In this document: in pieces, positions 17,106 through 24,856 of the stretch
How positions within the stretch are numbered: position 1 is the first letter of the stretch
Layout of the letters: each line of letters opens with the position of its first letter
Translations under genes and position numbers: made by a program
Assembly (NCBI RefSeq): GCF_003014695.1
Contig: NZ_PYAS01000004.1
Coordinates: 124,001 to 188,000, forward strand
Length of the DNA: 64,000 bases
Origin: Dyadobacter jiangsuensis
GTDB lineage: Bacteria > Bacteroidota > Bacteroidia > Cytophagales > Spirosomataceae
Direction of reading: 5' to 3'
The notes under the pieces: generated by a model
Databases searched by the model: none
What the model was told of the DNA's origin: nothing
Seen by the model: the letters and a program-made list of their open reading frames with translations, nothing else

Positions 17106-17141
17106 ATTCCGGACGCCGGTTTGTGCGTTCGGAATTTTTTT
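17106..17141 (+). terminator. Rho-independent terminator
   Basis: An 11-bp stem (ATTCCGGACGC with GCGTTCGGAAT, one G-T pair) and 8-base loop are followed by six T. It lies downstream of the HipA-like/DUF3037 pair and may end that transcript. The rest of 17142-17582 holds no convincing gene, only a doubtful 47-codon frame. Confidence 0.7.
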
Positions 17142-17294
17142 GCTTGTGGGGAGTGGGACGTTCCGGTGTACTTCGAAGTGACTCGCCATCAAGCAATGAG
17201 GGTGAATCGATCAATCAGCGGAGATGATACCGGAAAGTAAGACGACAAGGGAGCGTTGACTCGAAATCGGGACTTTGTCTTGGGAGTAAAGAAA

Positions 17295-17438
17295 CTATTC
17301 TGTAACTTTTACATCCAGTAGCCCACTTCCGGGCTGTTCCCACCACTCAACGATGGCCATACAATAATTGAGCGCACTACCCGCCACAAGTGACCAAATT
17401 TGTACTAAAATTGTGGCCCGACGAAAGTATTGAGTCAT
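17295..17438 (-). CDS. Doubtful 47-residue open frame
   Basis: An ATG-started frame reads MTQYFRRATILVQIWSLVAG and ends EQPGSGLLDVKVTE. A TTTTTGTAGAAATAG motif about 60 bases upstream on the same strand resembles the promoter-linked motif seen elsewhere in the window. There is no recognised family, and the frame could be chance or a relic in a decayed stretch. Confidence 0.2.
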   Translation of the reverse strand: MTQYFRRATILVQIWSLVAGSALNYCMAIVEWWEQPGSGLLDVKVTE

Positions 17439-17582
17439 ATTTGCCGATTTTTCAGTTAGATTTAAAACCTTTGTAGCTTATTTGTGGCAACTATTTCTAC
17501 AAAAATTATAGTAGTAGAGATAGGCAGAATTCAGTTGCCGTGGGTTGTAGTGTGATATTCTGTACCCTTCTCTTGATAGAAA

Positions 17583-17960
17583 ATGGAATTTATAATCGTA
17601 GACGACAGTGTTTTCGATCAGTTTACCCAGGAAAAGCTGCTATTGAAAAGTGGCTTGACCGAAACGGTAAGGACTTTTGGCTCAGCGCAGCAAGCGATAG
17701 ACCATCTCCGTACCCAGGACGCAGACATGCCTGATACGGTGATTCTACTAGACCTTCAAATGCCAGGTCTCAACGGCTTCGAATTCACCGAACAGTATGG
17801 CATGTTACCCAAGGCGGTCCGAAAGCGGATTCGCCTGTTTATGATTTCGTCTACCGTAGATGTTTCCGATATTGAGCAAGCCGAAGCCAATCCCTACATT
17901 ATCCAGCTCCTCTCTAAACCCCTTGAAATACCGTTGCTTAGAGAGCTTCTCAAATCATAG
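17583..17960 (+). CDS. Stand-alone receiver domain (CheY-like response regulator)
   Basis: 125 residues, one receiver domain and nothing else. The acidic pair is D7-D8 (FIIVDDSV), the phospho-acceptor aspartate is D57 (VILLDLQMPG), then the switch serine (MISST) and the conserved lysine (LLSKPLE). With no output domain it probably passes phosphate in a relay or acts by protein contact. No kinase gene is adjacent; the hybrid kinase and lone Hpt protein later in the window are possible partners (inference). Confidence 0.88.
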   Translation: MEFIIVDDSVFDQFTQEKLLLKSGLTETVRTFGSAQQAIDHLRTQDADMPDTVILLDLQMPGLNGFEFTEQYGMLPKAVRKRIRLFMISSTVDVSDIEQAEANPYIIQLLSKPLEIPLLRELLKS

Positions 17961-18101
17961 TTGCTTCCCATCTCCGCCAATTCCACTTGGCATTTTACCT
18001 CCAATCGTCAAACGGCTGGTCTGCATTCCCGCAGAATTTTACAACCACAAGAGCCGATAAAATTCCCACGATTTAAATCGAAAGTCCGGCGCGGTTGTGG
18101 C

Positions 18102-18109
18102 TATATTTG
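18102..18109 (+). promoter_or_regulatory. Possible -7 promoter element
   Basis: TATATTTG matches TAnnTTTG 26 bases before the lipoprotein ATG; no TTTG is found at the ideal -33 distance. Confidence 0.3.
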
Positions 18110-18135
18110 CGCTTAGCCACCAATCAGAGACCACA

Positions 18136-18606
18136 ATGCCTTTCCGGAGATTTTTCGTATTCATACTCCTTGCTTTCACAGCAGCTTTGACGATATCTTG
18201 TGGCCGACCTGCGGGCACACCTCAGGAGGCTGCGGAAATCCTCACCGCCGTGCCGGAATGGAAGATAGAGGAGATTCTGGTTAACGACGCGGTTACTTTC
18301 AAGGACGGCAAAATGACTCAGCAGTTCGGTGGTATCGATTTTCAGCGGTACATGGAAACCGTCCAGGTCAAAAAGGGCGGTGTGTTTTCAGGCGTTTTCA
18401 AGGGGGAGTCCACACCTTTTTTACTTAAGTGGCAGGTCAACGATAGCGATATTACTGTTGGTGCACCGGAAGGAAGCGGTAAAGGAGAATGGAAGGTGCG
18501 GCCCGATGATGTGCGAAAAGGCTCGTTTGTAATGAAAACACAAAGTACCGCTTACGATTATCCGCGGATGACTACCATTGCCCTGAAGTTCAAGGCAGCA
18601 CAATAA
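18136..18606 (+). CDS. Lipoprotein of unknown function
   Basis: 156 residues from the ATG that begins the signal sequence MPFRRFFVFILLAFTAALTI. A lipobox-like LTISC places the lipidated cysteine near residue 22. The mature part is a compact alpha/beta-looking domain (WKIEEILVNDAVTFKDGKMT, KGEWKVRPDDVRKGSFVMKT). It is likely anchored in a membrane facing the periplasm. Followed after 22 bases by the DUF4202 gene, so possibly co-transcribed. No family recognised. Confidence 0.75.
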   Translation: MPFRRFFVFILLAFTAALTISCGRPAGTPQEAAEILTAVPEWKIEEILVNDAVTFKDGKMTQQFGGIDFQRYMETVQVKKGGVFSGVFKGESTPFLLKWQVNDSDITVGAPEGSGKGEWKVRPDDVRKGSFVMKTQSTAYDYPRMTTIALKFKAAQ

Positions 18607-18628
18607 CATTTACCTATACTAAATCACC

Positions 18629-19213
18629 ATGACCAAGCTCGATAAAGCTTTTGAACTTTTTGATGACTACAATAAACGCTCTCCCGAGCGCGTCGTGTGG
18701 GAAAATGTAGAATATCCGGTAGAGTATTTCTATGCCCTGAAACTCTACGAATGGGTCACGAAACTGGCCCCGGAGGCAGATGAAAGCCTGCTTCTGGCTT
18801 CACGATGCCAGCATATCGGGCGCTGGGAGATTGCGCGCAAAAGCTATCCGGATGGCCGCGTCGGTTACCTCAAATGGCGGAGCGACCTCTCCAAGTATCA
18901 CGCGGGAATCGCTACTGAAATTCTTGCAAGCGTCGGTTACGACGAGGAGACCATCAGCCGCGTTAAACAGATCGTTCTTAAACAGCGCCTAAAAAGCGAC
19001 ACCGATGTGCAAACCATGGAAAACGCCCTTTGCCTCGTTTTTCTCCAATATCAGTACGATGACCTCATCGCCAAAATGACCGAGGAAAAGATGATTGATA
19101 TCCTTCGCAAAACCTGGGGCAAAATGACCGACCCGGGACATGAAGCAGCATTGTCGTTGCAGTATAGCGAGGTCGGAAGGGATTTGATATTGAAGGCGCT
19201 CAAGGAAGATTGA
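18629..19213 (+). CDS. DUF4202 family protein
   Basis: 194 residues, full length for the family. The signature ASRCQHIGRWEIARKSYPDG is present, followed by KWRSDLSKYHAGIA and a helical C-terminus. The mainly helical protein with conserved His and Asp residues recalls HD-type hydrolases, but no activity is known to me. It is cytoplasmic. The transcript ends at a strong hairpin shared with the convergent vWA gene. Confidence 0.85.
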   Translation: MTKLDKAFELFDDYNKRSPERVVWENVEYPVEYFYALKLYEWVTKLAPEADESLLLASRCQHIGRWEIARKSYPDGRVGYLKWRSDLSKYHAGIATEILASVGYDEETISRVKQIVLKQRLKSDTDVQTMENALCLVFLQYQYDDLIAKMTEEKMIDILRKTWGKMTDPGHEAALSLQYSEVGRDLILKALKED

Positions 19214-19238
19214 TACCAATTGAATATGTCATGAATGT

Positions 19239-19281
19239 AAGCGAAAAAGCCAGGTGGAAACCCTGCCCGGCTTTTTCGCTT
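19239..19281. terminator. Bidirectional terminator
   Basis: A perfect 13-bp stem (AAGCGAAAAAGCC with GGCTTTTTCGCTT) and 17-base loop sit between the convergent DUF4202 and vWA genes. The A/T runs inside the arms give a U-tract in both directions. Confidence 0.8.
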
Positions 19282-19290
19282 TGGTTATCC

Positions 19291-21153
19291 TCACTTCCGG
19301 GCTGTTTCCTGCGAGCCGTCCAGGCTCTGCGCAGTTTTTACTAACTGCACAAATTCAGAACGATAACCTTCCTCGTCTTTCCCAAATGCGGCGCGCGCGC
19401 GTTGGATCACATCCGCATATGTCGCTTTCCCCTTGTATTCGGAACCACGAAGAAGTAAACCGAACTCCGCTACGGCGCTGGCAAAACGCAGATTTTCAGA
19501 ACATTTTTCGAAGGCAAGGGTTGCGGCTTTGACGGGTAGGTCGAAAAGAATGCTTTTCTCGCTGTCGGGCTTTTTGTACCGGACTTTGACCGTCATCATT
19601 TCATCGCTGTCGCCGGTTGCTCGAACATGATTTTGCTGGTATTTCAATGCCTCGGTGGTGCCGATGTAGGAAGTTTGAACGCCTTTGGGTACAATTTCAT
19701 AAATGGCCGTAACAGTGTGGCCCGAGCCCATATCTCCGGCGTCTTTTTGATCGTCGTTGAACTCATCATTGCGCAACGCGCGGTTTTCGTAGCCGATCAG
19801 GCGATATGCCTGTACATGCGCAGGATTGAACTCGATCTGGATCTTGACATCCTTGGCGATCGTAAATAATGTACCGCCAAATTCCTGTACGAACTCTTTC
19901 CGTGCCTCCTGAATGTTATCGATGTAAGCATAGTTGCCGTTGCCCTTGTCGGCCAGGGTTTCTACGTGGCTGTCTTTGTAATTGCCCATTCCGAAGCCCA
20001 TTACGCTGAGGAAAATGCCCGCTTTACGTTTTTCTTCGATGAGTTTCTGTAACTCGGATTCGTTGGAAATGCCCACGTTGAAATCACCGTCGGTAGCGAG
20101 GATTACGCGGTTGTTGCCTTTCGGAAGAAAATGCTTTTTGGCAAGCCCATAAGCCAGTTCGATGCCTTCGCCTCCTGCTGTGGACCCGCCGGCTTCCAGC
20201 TTGTCGAGCGCGTCTTTAATCACCTTCTTTTCGCTTCCGGCGGTCGGGGGTAATACCAATCCCGCAGAACCGGCATAAGCTACAAGCGAGATTTTATCCT
20301 CCGCACGCAGCTGGTCGACGAGCAGTTTGAAGGCCTGTTTAAGAAGTGGAAGCTTGTTCGGATCGCTCATTGAGCCGGATACGTCGATGAGGAATACCAG
20401 GTTAGAGGCAGGCAGATTTTCGGTGGAAACGGTTTTGGCCTGTAGTCCGATGTGTACGAGCTTCAACCCAGGATTCCAGGGCGAATCGGTGGTTTCTGTC
20501 GTGATAGCCAAAGGGTGTTCGCCGGCGGGCTGAGGATAGTTGTAATCAAAGTAATTGATCATTTCTTCAATCCTGACCGCGTCTTCCGGAGGCATTTGAC
20601 CACTATTCAAAAAGCGCCGGACGTTGCTGTATGCGGCGCGGTCGACGTCGACGGAGAATGTGGTCACAGGCTGTTGCCCGACCGACAGAAAGCCGTTCTC
20701 ATTGATAGGCTTGTAGCTTTCGGTGGGAACCTGCATTTGCATTACAGCGCCTGAAAATGTAGCAGGCGCAGCGGCAACCCGGTTAAATGCCAGCGATTTT
20801 TCTGCTTGCCCCGGTTGCTTGGAGTGATCCAGAATCTGATCTGCAAGTTCTTCTGTTTTAAGTGTCGCCTGGGTTAGAGCAACATTCAAAACCGAATCCG
20901 AGGTGACCGGCATTGTCAAAGATTTATAGCCTGTCTTTTTGAACACCAATGCCCTCGCCAGGTTGGGTACCCGGATTGCGAAACGGCCGGCGCGGTCGGT
21001 GACAGTGCCGGAGCCGCCGCCCTGGATGGAGACATTCACGCCCGCTATGGGCGTATGTGAGCCGTCGGTCACGGTGCCCTTGATAACGCGGTCGGGTAGT
21101 AATGCGAATGCGCTCAAAAAAATGGCTAACAGAATGATTACGCGTGTTTTCAT
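19291..21153 (-). CDS. YfbK-like von Willebrand factor A protein with carboxypeptidase-regulatory-like domain
   Basis: 620 residues, starting at the ATG of signal sequence MKTRVIILLAIFLSAFALLP; the frame is open 45 codons further but that part is not protein-like. A CarboxypepD_reg-like domain (about 22-95, IKGTVTDGSHTPIAGVNVSI) is followed by the YfbK N-terminal region (FSVDVDRAAYSNVRRFLNSG) and a vWA domain with an intact metal site, DVSGS at 257-261. The C-terminal region is of the DUF3520 type. Probably a periplasmic or surface metal-dependent binding protein. It is divergent from the ECF sigma factor, with a palindrome between them. Confidence 0.88.
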   Translation of the reverse strand: MKTRVIILLAIFLSAFALLPDRVIKGTVTDGSHTPIAGVNVSIQGGGSGTVTDRAGRFAIRVPNLARALVFKKTGYKSLTMPVTSDSVLNVALTQATLKTEELADQILDHSKQPGQAEKSLAFNRVAAAPATFSGAVMQMQVPTESYKPINENGFLSVGQQPVTTFSVDVDRAAYSNVRRFLNSGQMPPEDAVRIEEMINYFDYNYPQPAGEHPLAITTETTDSPWNPGLKLVHIGLQAKTVSTENLPASNLVFLIDVSGSMSDPNKLPLLKQAFKLLVDQLRAEDKISLVAYAGSAGLVLPPTAGSEKKVIKDALDKLEAGGSTAGGEGIELAYGLAKKHFLPKGNNRVILATDGDFNVGISNESELQKLIEEKRKAGIFLSVMGFGMGNYKDSHVETLADKGNGNYAYIDNIQEARKEFVQEFGGTLFTIAKDVKIQIEFNPAHVQAYRLIGYENRALRNDEFNDDQKDAGDMGSGHTVTAIYEIVPKGVQTSYIGTTEALKYQQNHVRATGDSDEMMTVKVRYKKPDSEKSILFDLPVKAATLAFEKCSENLRFASAVAEFGLLLRGSEYKGKATYADVIQRARAAFGKDEEGYRSEFVQLVKTAQSLDGSQETARK

Positions 21154-21199
21154 GGTTTTCGGATTTTGATATTTATCCGCTGGATGCCCGCCGACAGGT

Positions 21200-21236
21200 A
21201 ATTCCATAAAAGTTTTTAAATTTTTTTTATGGAATT
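21200..21236. promoter_or_regulatory. Perfect 12-bp inverted repeat, candidate operator
   Basis: AATTCCATAAAA and TTTTATGGAATT are exact complements separated by 13 bases (GTTTTTAAATTTT). The element lies 47 bases upstream of the vWA start and 53 bases upstream of the sigma-factor start, suited to controlling both. As RNA it could also form an A/U-rich hairpin. Confidence 0.55.
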
Positions 21237-21288
21237 TTGAGTTAACCGCATCCAATAGCCACAATGCGGAAAAGACTCCCGGGCACAC

Positions 21289-21873
21289 GTGAAATTTTTG
21301 AAATTCTTTCAGGGTAAGGTCAACGAACCGGTGCCGGAGGCCGAGCGGCTTGCGGAGTACCGGCGTAACGGTGACGTTGCGCTGCTGGGAGCATTATACG
21401 AGCCTTATATGGATATGGTTTTTGGGATATGTTTCAAATACTTGAGGGAAGAAGAAGAATGTAAGGATGCTGTCATGCAAATCTTTGAGAAAATGGTCCC
21501 CGATTTAAGGCAACACGACGTCTCGAATTTTAAAAGCTGGCTGCATAGCGTCGCACGGAATCATTGTCTGATGAAACTGAGGGTATCGCGGGTTGCAATA
21601 GGGCAGGGCTCCGAGGAAGACCAGATACAGGAATTGGAAGCTGTCAGCAACGACGAAGTATTTACGCTGGATGGGCAGTTGGATGCATTAGATGGCTGCC
21701 TTCAAAAGCTGGTAAATGAACAGCGGGTTAGCATTGAACTGTTTTACCTGCAAAACAAATGCTACCGCGACATCGCCGGGGAGACTGGCTTCGAAATAGG
21801 TAAAGTGAAAAGTTATATCCAGAATGGAAAGCGGAACCTGAAAATCTGCATGGAAAGCAATGGCAGTTACTAA
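21289..21873 (+). CDS. ECF-type RNA polymerase sigma factor
   Basis: 194 residues from GTG. Region 2 spans about residues 30-105 (LGALYEPYMDMVFGICFKYL, then NFKSWLHSVARNHCLMKLR) and region 4 about 130-190 (LQKLVNEQRVSIELFYLQNK, then YRDIAGETGFEIGKVKSYIQ). It would redirect RNA polymerase to a small regulon on a cell-surface cue. The next gene starts 14 bases before its end and encodes a membrane protein with anti-sigma features. An out-of-frame 17-codon ATG frame begins at 21264 and overlaps the start. Confidence 0.9.
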   Translation: MKFLKFFQGKVNEPVPEAERLAEYRRNGDVALLGALYEPYMDMVFGICFKYLREEEECKDAVMQIFEKMVPDLRQHDVSNFKSWLHSVARNHCLMKLRVSRVAIGQGSEEDQIQELEAVSNDEVFTLDGQLDALDGCLQKLVNEQRVSIELFYLQNKCYRDIAGETGFEIGKVKSYIQNGKRNLKICMESNGSY

Positions 21874-22885
21874 CGACCATATCCCGGATTTTGAAGACTT
21901 CGAGCGCTATTACAGCGGCGAAATGCCTTCGGCCGAGCAGCGCGTGCTGGAAGGAAGGATGCTGGTCGAGCCGTTGGTAGCAGACGCTTATGAAGGTTTT
22001 CTGGCGTGGCGCGAGCAACACAGCAGCATTTCGGACGTCCGCTCGGATTTGCGAGAGCGTTTACGTGCGCGTGGGACACTCGCCCGCCGGAACGCGTTGC
22101 CATTATGGGCTTACGCTTCGGCAGCGTCGGTGCTGCTTGCGATATTCAGCTACTGGTTTGTGTTTTTGGATGACCAGTCGGTAGAAGTGCAAAAACTTCC
22201 GGTTGCAGCGAAACGAGAGCAAGTAAAGTCATTGCCAGCTGGCGTTGCTACGGATGCTCCGGCCGAGGCTGCGTCAGTTTCGGCGAGTCAGTCTCAGAAA
22301 ATTCCTGGTTCCAAGGCAATACCAACGCCCAAAACAGCATCGGCGCCTTCCGGCCTTGCCGATGCGGAAATTCCGGAGGAGGTAGAGGATATTGCATTGG
22401 AAGATTCTTTCCCTGTCAAAACGGAGGAAGTTCAGGCGACACCGCAGCCAGCTCAAACTTTGGCGACATCGGGAGCTGCGCAAGCTGTCGCCAAGTCTAT
22501 GGCGGACCGCGCCAAGATGCAGCGGGAGCAACCCGATACGCAATATCTGGTTGCTTCGAAACCAGTATCCGCTACGACTAAGGCTTACACTGTAACTGTT
22601 CCTGTTGATACGCTGGCAGCTGCTCCTGCAATGGGCTGGACAAGCTACCGCGCATACCTGGGTGAAAATACCGATTCATCGCGCACCACAGGTGCAGTAG
22701 TGGTGACATTTTTCGTCAGTTCCACAGGTGCATTGTCCGGTTTTGTCACCAACGGACCCGAAGAGCTTTACAAAGAAGCAATCCGCATTATCAGCAGCGG
22801 CCCTGCCTGGGCGCCCGCCCGTTCGAAAGGGATTCCAGTAACATCCCGGGTCGAAATCCACCTTCAATTTCGGCAGGCTCAATAA
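21860..22885 (+). CDS. Putative anti-sigma factor with periplasmic TonB-C-like domain
   Basis: 341 residues. The N-terminal cytoplasmic part (about 1-78) has the style of Bacteroidota anti-sigma proteins (DFEDFERYYSGEMPSAEQRV). One membrane helix follows at about 81-102. The periplasmic part has a long Ala/Pro/Gln-rich linker (about 105-240) and a C-terminal domain resembling TonB_C (GAVVVTFFVSSTGALSGFVT, then ISSGPAWAPARSKGIPVTS). It overlaps the sigma-factor gene by 14 bases, so co-translation is likely. Anti-sigma function is inferred from position and topology. Confidence 0.8.
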   Translation: MAVTNDHIPDFEDFERYYSGEMPSAEQRVLEGRMLVEPLVADAYEGFLAWREQHSSISDVRSDLRERLRARGTLARRNALPLWAYASAASVLLAIFSYWFVFLDDQSVEVQKLPVAAKREQVKSLPAGVATDAPAEAASVSASQSQKIPGSKAIPTPKTASAPSGLADAEIPEEVEDIALEDSFPVKTEEVQATPQPAQTLATSGAAQAVAKSMADRAKMQREQPDTQYLVASKPVSATTKAYTVTVPVDTLAAAPAMGWTSYRAYLGENTDSSRTTGAVVVTFFVSSTGALSGFVTNGPEELYKEAIRIISSGPAWAPARSKGIPVTSRVEIHLQFRQAQ

Positions 22886-23224
22886 TTCTGTCCAAATCAG
22901 ATGGTTATCTGGTTACTTGTAGAAGTAATTTTAAAAAATTTCCAAAGTTGGACATTTATTTTTTGCGATCTACGCTGCAGTATTTAATTTTACTACAAGC
23001 TCTTAACTACTCATCTCTTGATTTTTTAATAAATCTGAACTTGTAATTTCTCCTGATAGCGGCTTGGTATGCATTTCCTGACGTGGTCTTGTTTAATGCG
23101 CTGGCGGGTGATACAATTTTCTGGTTTAAATTTTGTTATGGCAAGTATTATGACTAATTCTACGAAATAATTACTGCTATTTGCACAGTGATGTACCGAA
23201 TATTTGCCCACTTATACTCAACCT
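22886..23224. other. A+T-rich intergenic region without a gene
   Basis: No convincing coding frame on either strand. It holds two copies of the recurring TTTGTAGAA-like motif, CTTGTAGAAGTAATTTT at 22916-22932 and, on the minus strand, AATTATTTCGTAGAATTAGT at 23153-23172. Promoters for the receiver/sugar-transferase pair probably lie here, but no full consensus was seen. Confidence 0.5.
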
Positions 23225-23614
23225 ATGGACAATAGAAAGAATCTGTTGATTATAGACGACGAACCCAGCATCACTAAGATACTGGAACATTTTCTCAAGA
23301 AGGATTTCGATGTGGTGATCAAAAGCGACGGCTCCGAAGGAATGCTGTGGCTTGAAGAAGGCAATCAGGCCGATCTCATCATTGCCGACCTTCATATGCC
23401 CAACCTGAGCGGAAAAGAGTTCCTGAAAGTGGCTAAGGCGAGTAATCTGTATTCAGAGATCCCCATTATCATACTTTCAGGTTCCGACGAAAGCAGCGAG
23501 CGCATACAATGTCTGAACCTCGGTGCCGACGATTTTATGGTCAAGCCGTTCAACCCGATGGAGGTGCACGCAAAGATCAACGCCGTGTTGCGGCGCAGTA
23601 AACGCTTCTCTTAA
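23225..23614 (+). CDS. Stand-alone receiver domain (CheY-like response regulator)
   Basis: 129 residues from ATG (a TTG seven codons upstream is less likely). A complete receiver: acidic pair D11-D12 (LIIDDEPS), phospho-acceptor D55 (LIIADLHMPN), switch serine (IILSGSDE) and conserved lysine (FMVKPFNPMEVHAKI). It has no output domain. It precedes the priming sugar transferase by 14 bases, so the two are almost certainly one transcript, suggesting that phosphorylation controls the start of polysaccharide synthesis (inference). Confidence 0.9.
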   Translation: MDNRKNLLIIDDEPSITKILEHFLKKDFDVVIKSDGSEGMLWLEEGNQADLIIADLHMPNLSGKEFLKVAKASNLYSEIPIIILSGSDESSERIQCLNLGADDFMVKPFNPMEVHAKINAVLRRSKRFS

Positions 23615-23628
23615 AAGACGACGATATC

Positions 23629-24840
23629 ATGGAACTGGCCGGCACAACGACAGAAACGGTAACGGCAGGCAAAACCTACGTTGCCCAGTTCAGGGTTATT
23701 TATGTCCATCATAATTTTCAGGAATACCTCCGCTTTACCGAGCGCTTCTCCGAATATCTTCAGGTGGAGTATTTCGACACCCCCGCCGGTGCACTGGGAG
23801 CATTAAAGGAAAACTACCCTGCGGACGTAATCGTTGCACACGATGGAAGCGGCGGTGTAGAATTGCTCGATACGATCCGCAACAGTACCGGCTTCGGTAA
23901 TATCCCATTTGTGTTGCTGGTCGACAGGCTTTCCCGCCAGGCGATCGATTTGGCGCGAGCCAGGCACGCCGACGATGTCTTTTCCGTCAATTTCGACGAC
24001 GGAGACCTTATCACCCGCATCAAGTACTTCAAAAAGCGGCAGTGGTACGTCGCCAACAAGGCATCCCAGAAAATCGGCTCGCAGGGTCATAAAACACCGC
24101 TTTGGAAACGGGCTATTGATGTCGCTACGACCGGCACGGCCGTTATTCTCCTGCTGCCGGTATTCATTATCGTGGCGATCCTGATTAAGCTGGACTCAAA
24201 GGGGCCGGTCTTCTATAAATCCAAAAGGGTGGGGAGCGGCTACAAGATTTTTGATCTGTATAAATTCAGAACCATGCGGACGGACGCCGACCAGCTGATC
24301 CGTAAAATGGCGGCATTGAATATGTATTCCAAAGCCGAACCCGCTGCTCAGATCGAAACGCAGGGGCTTTGTGACGACTGCCTGGCAGGAAATCAATGCA
24401 AAAGTCTATTGTTCCACGACGGCAAGGAGATTTGCGAAAAGCTTTACCAATTCCAGAAAGACCAGAAGGCGGCATTCATGAAATTCCAAAACGACCCGCG
24501 CATTACACGCCTGGGAAGCTTCCTGAGAAATTCGAGTATTGACGAGCTTCCGCAGTTGATCAATATTCTCAAAGGCGATATGTCGCTGGTGGGGAACCGT
24601 CCCCTGCCTTTGTACGAAGCAGAAAAAATGACCACCGACGATAAAATCCTGCGTTTTGCGGGGCCTGCCGGCCTTACGGGCTTGTGGCAGGTGACCAAAC
24701 GCGGCAAGGGCAAGTCGGACATGACCGAGGAGGAGCGTACGCAGCTCGACATTACCTATGCCCGGGAATTTTCGTTTAAAATGGATATGGAAATCATCCT
24801 GAAAACATTCCCCGCACTGTTGCAGTCGGAGAATGTGTGA
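23629..24840 (+). CDS. Priming sugar transferase fused to a degenerate receiver-like domain
   Basis: 403 residues. The C-terminus is a bacterial sugar transferase (WcaJ/ExoY/WbaP-type phosphoglycosyl transferase), which moves a sugar-phosphate to undecaprenyl phosphate at the inner membrane. Visible are a membrane helix (about 166-188), KGPVFYKSKRVGSGYKIFD, YKFRTM, NDPRITRLGSFLRNSSIDEL and DMSLVGNRPLP. Residues about 20-137 resemble a receiver, but the phospho-acceptor position appears to be His71 and the switch lysine is missing. Between YKFRTM and NDPRIT is a roughly 70-residue insert with four cysteines (C248, C251, C257, C269), perhaps metal-binding. First committed enzyme of this polysaccharide locus. 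Confidence 0.88.
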   Translation: MELAGTTTETVTAGKTYVAQFRVIYVHHNFQEYLRFTERFSEYLQVEYFDTPAGALGALKENYPADVIVAHDGSGGVELLDTIRNSTGFGNIPFVLLVDRLSRQAIDLARARHADDVFSVNFDDGDLITRIKYFKKRQWYVANKASQKIGSQGHKTPLWKRAIDVATTGTAVILLLPVFIIVAILIKLDSKGPVFYKSKRVGSGYKIFDLYKFRTMRTDADQLIRKMAALNMYSKAEPAAQIETQGLCDDCLAGNQCKSLLFHDGKEICEKLYQFQKDQKAAFMKFQNDPRITRLGSFLRNSSIDELPQLINILKGDMSLVGNRPLPLYEAEKMTTDDKILRFAGPAGLTGLWQVTKRGKGKSDMTEEERTQLDITYAREFSFKMDMEIILKTFPALLQSENV

Positions 24841-24856
24841 CGGGGCAAAACGTATG

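Noticed and set aside
17028..17240. Plus-strand 70-codon frame
   Set aside because: Runs across the LytTR stub and a terminator hairpin; no protein-like composition.
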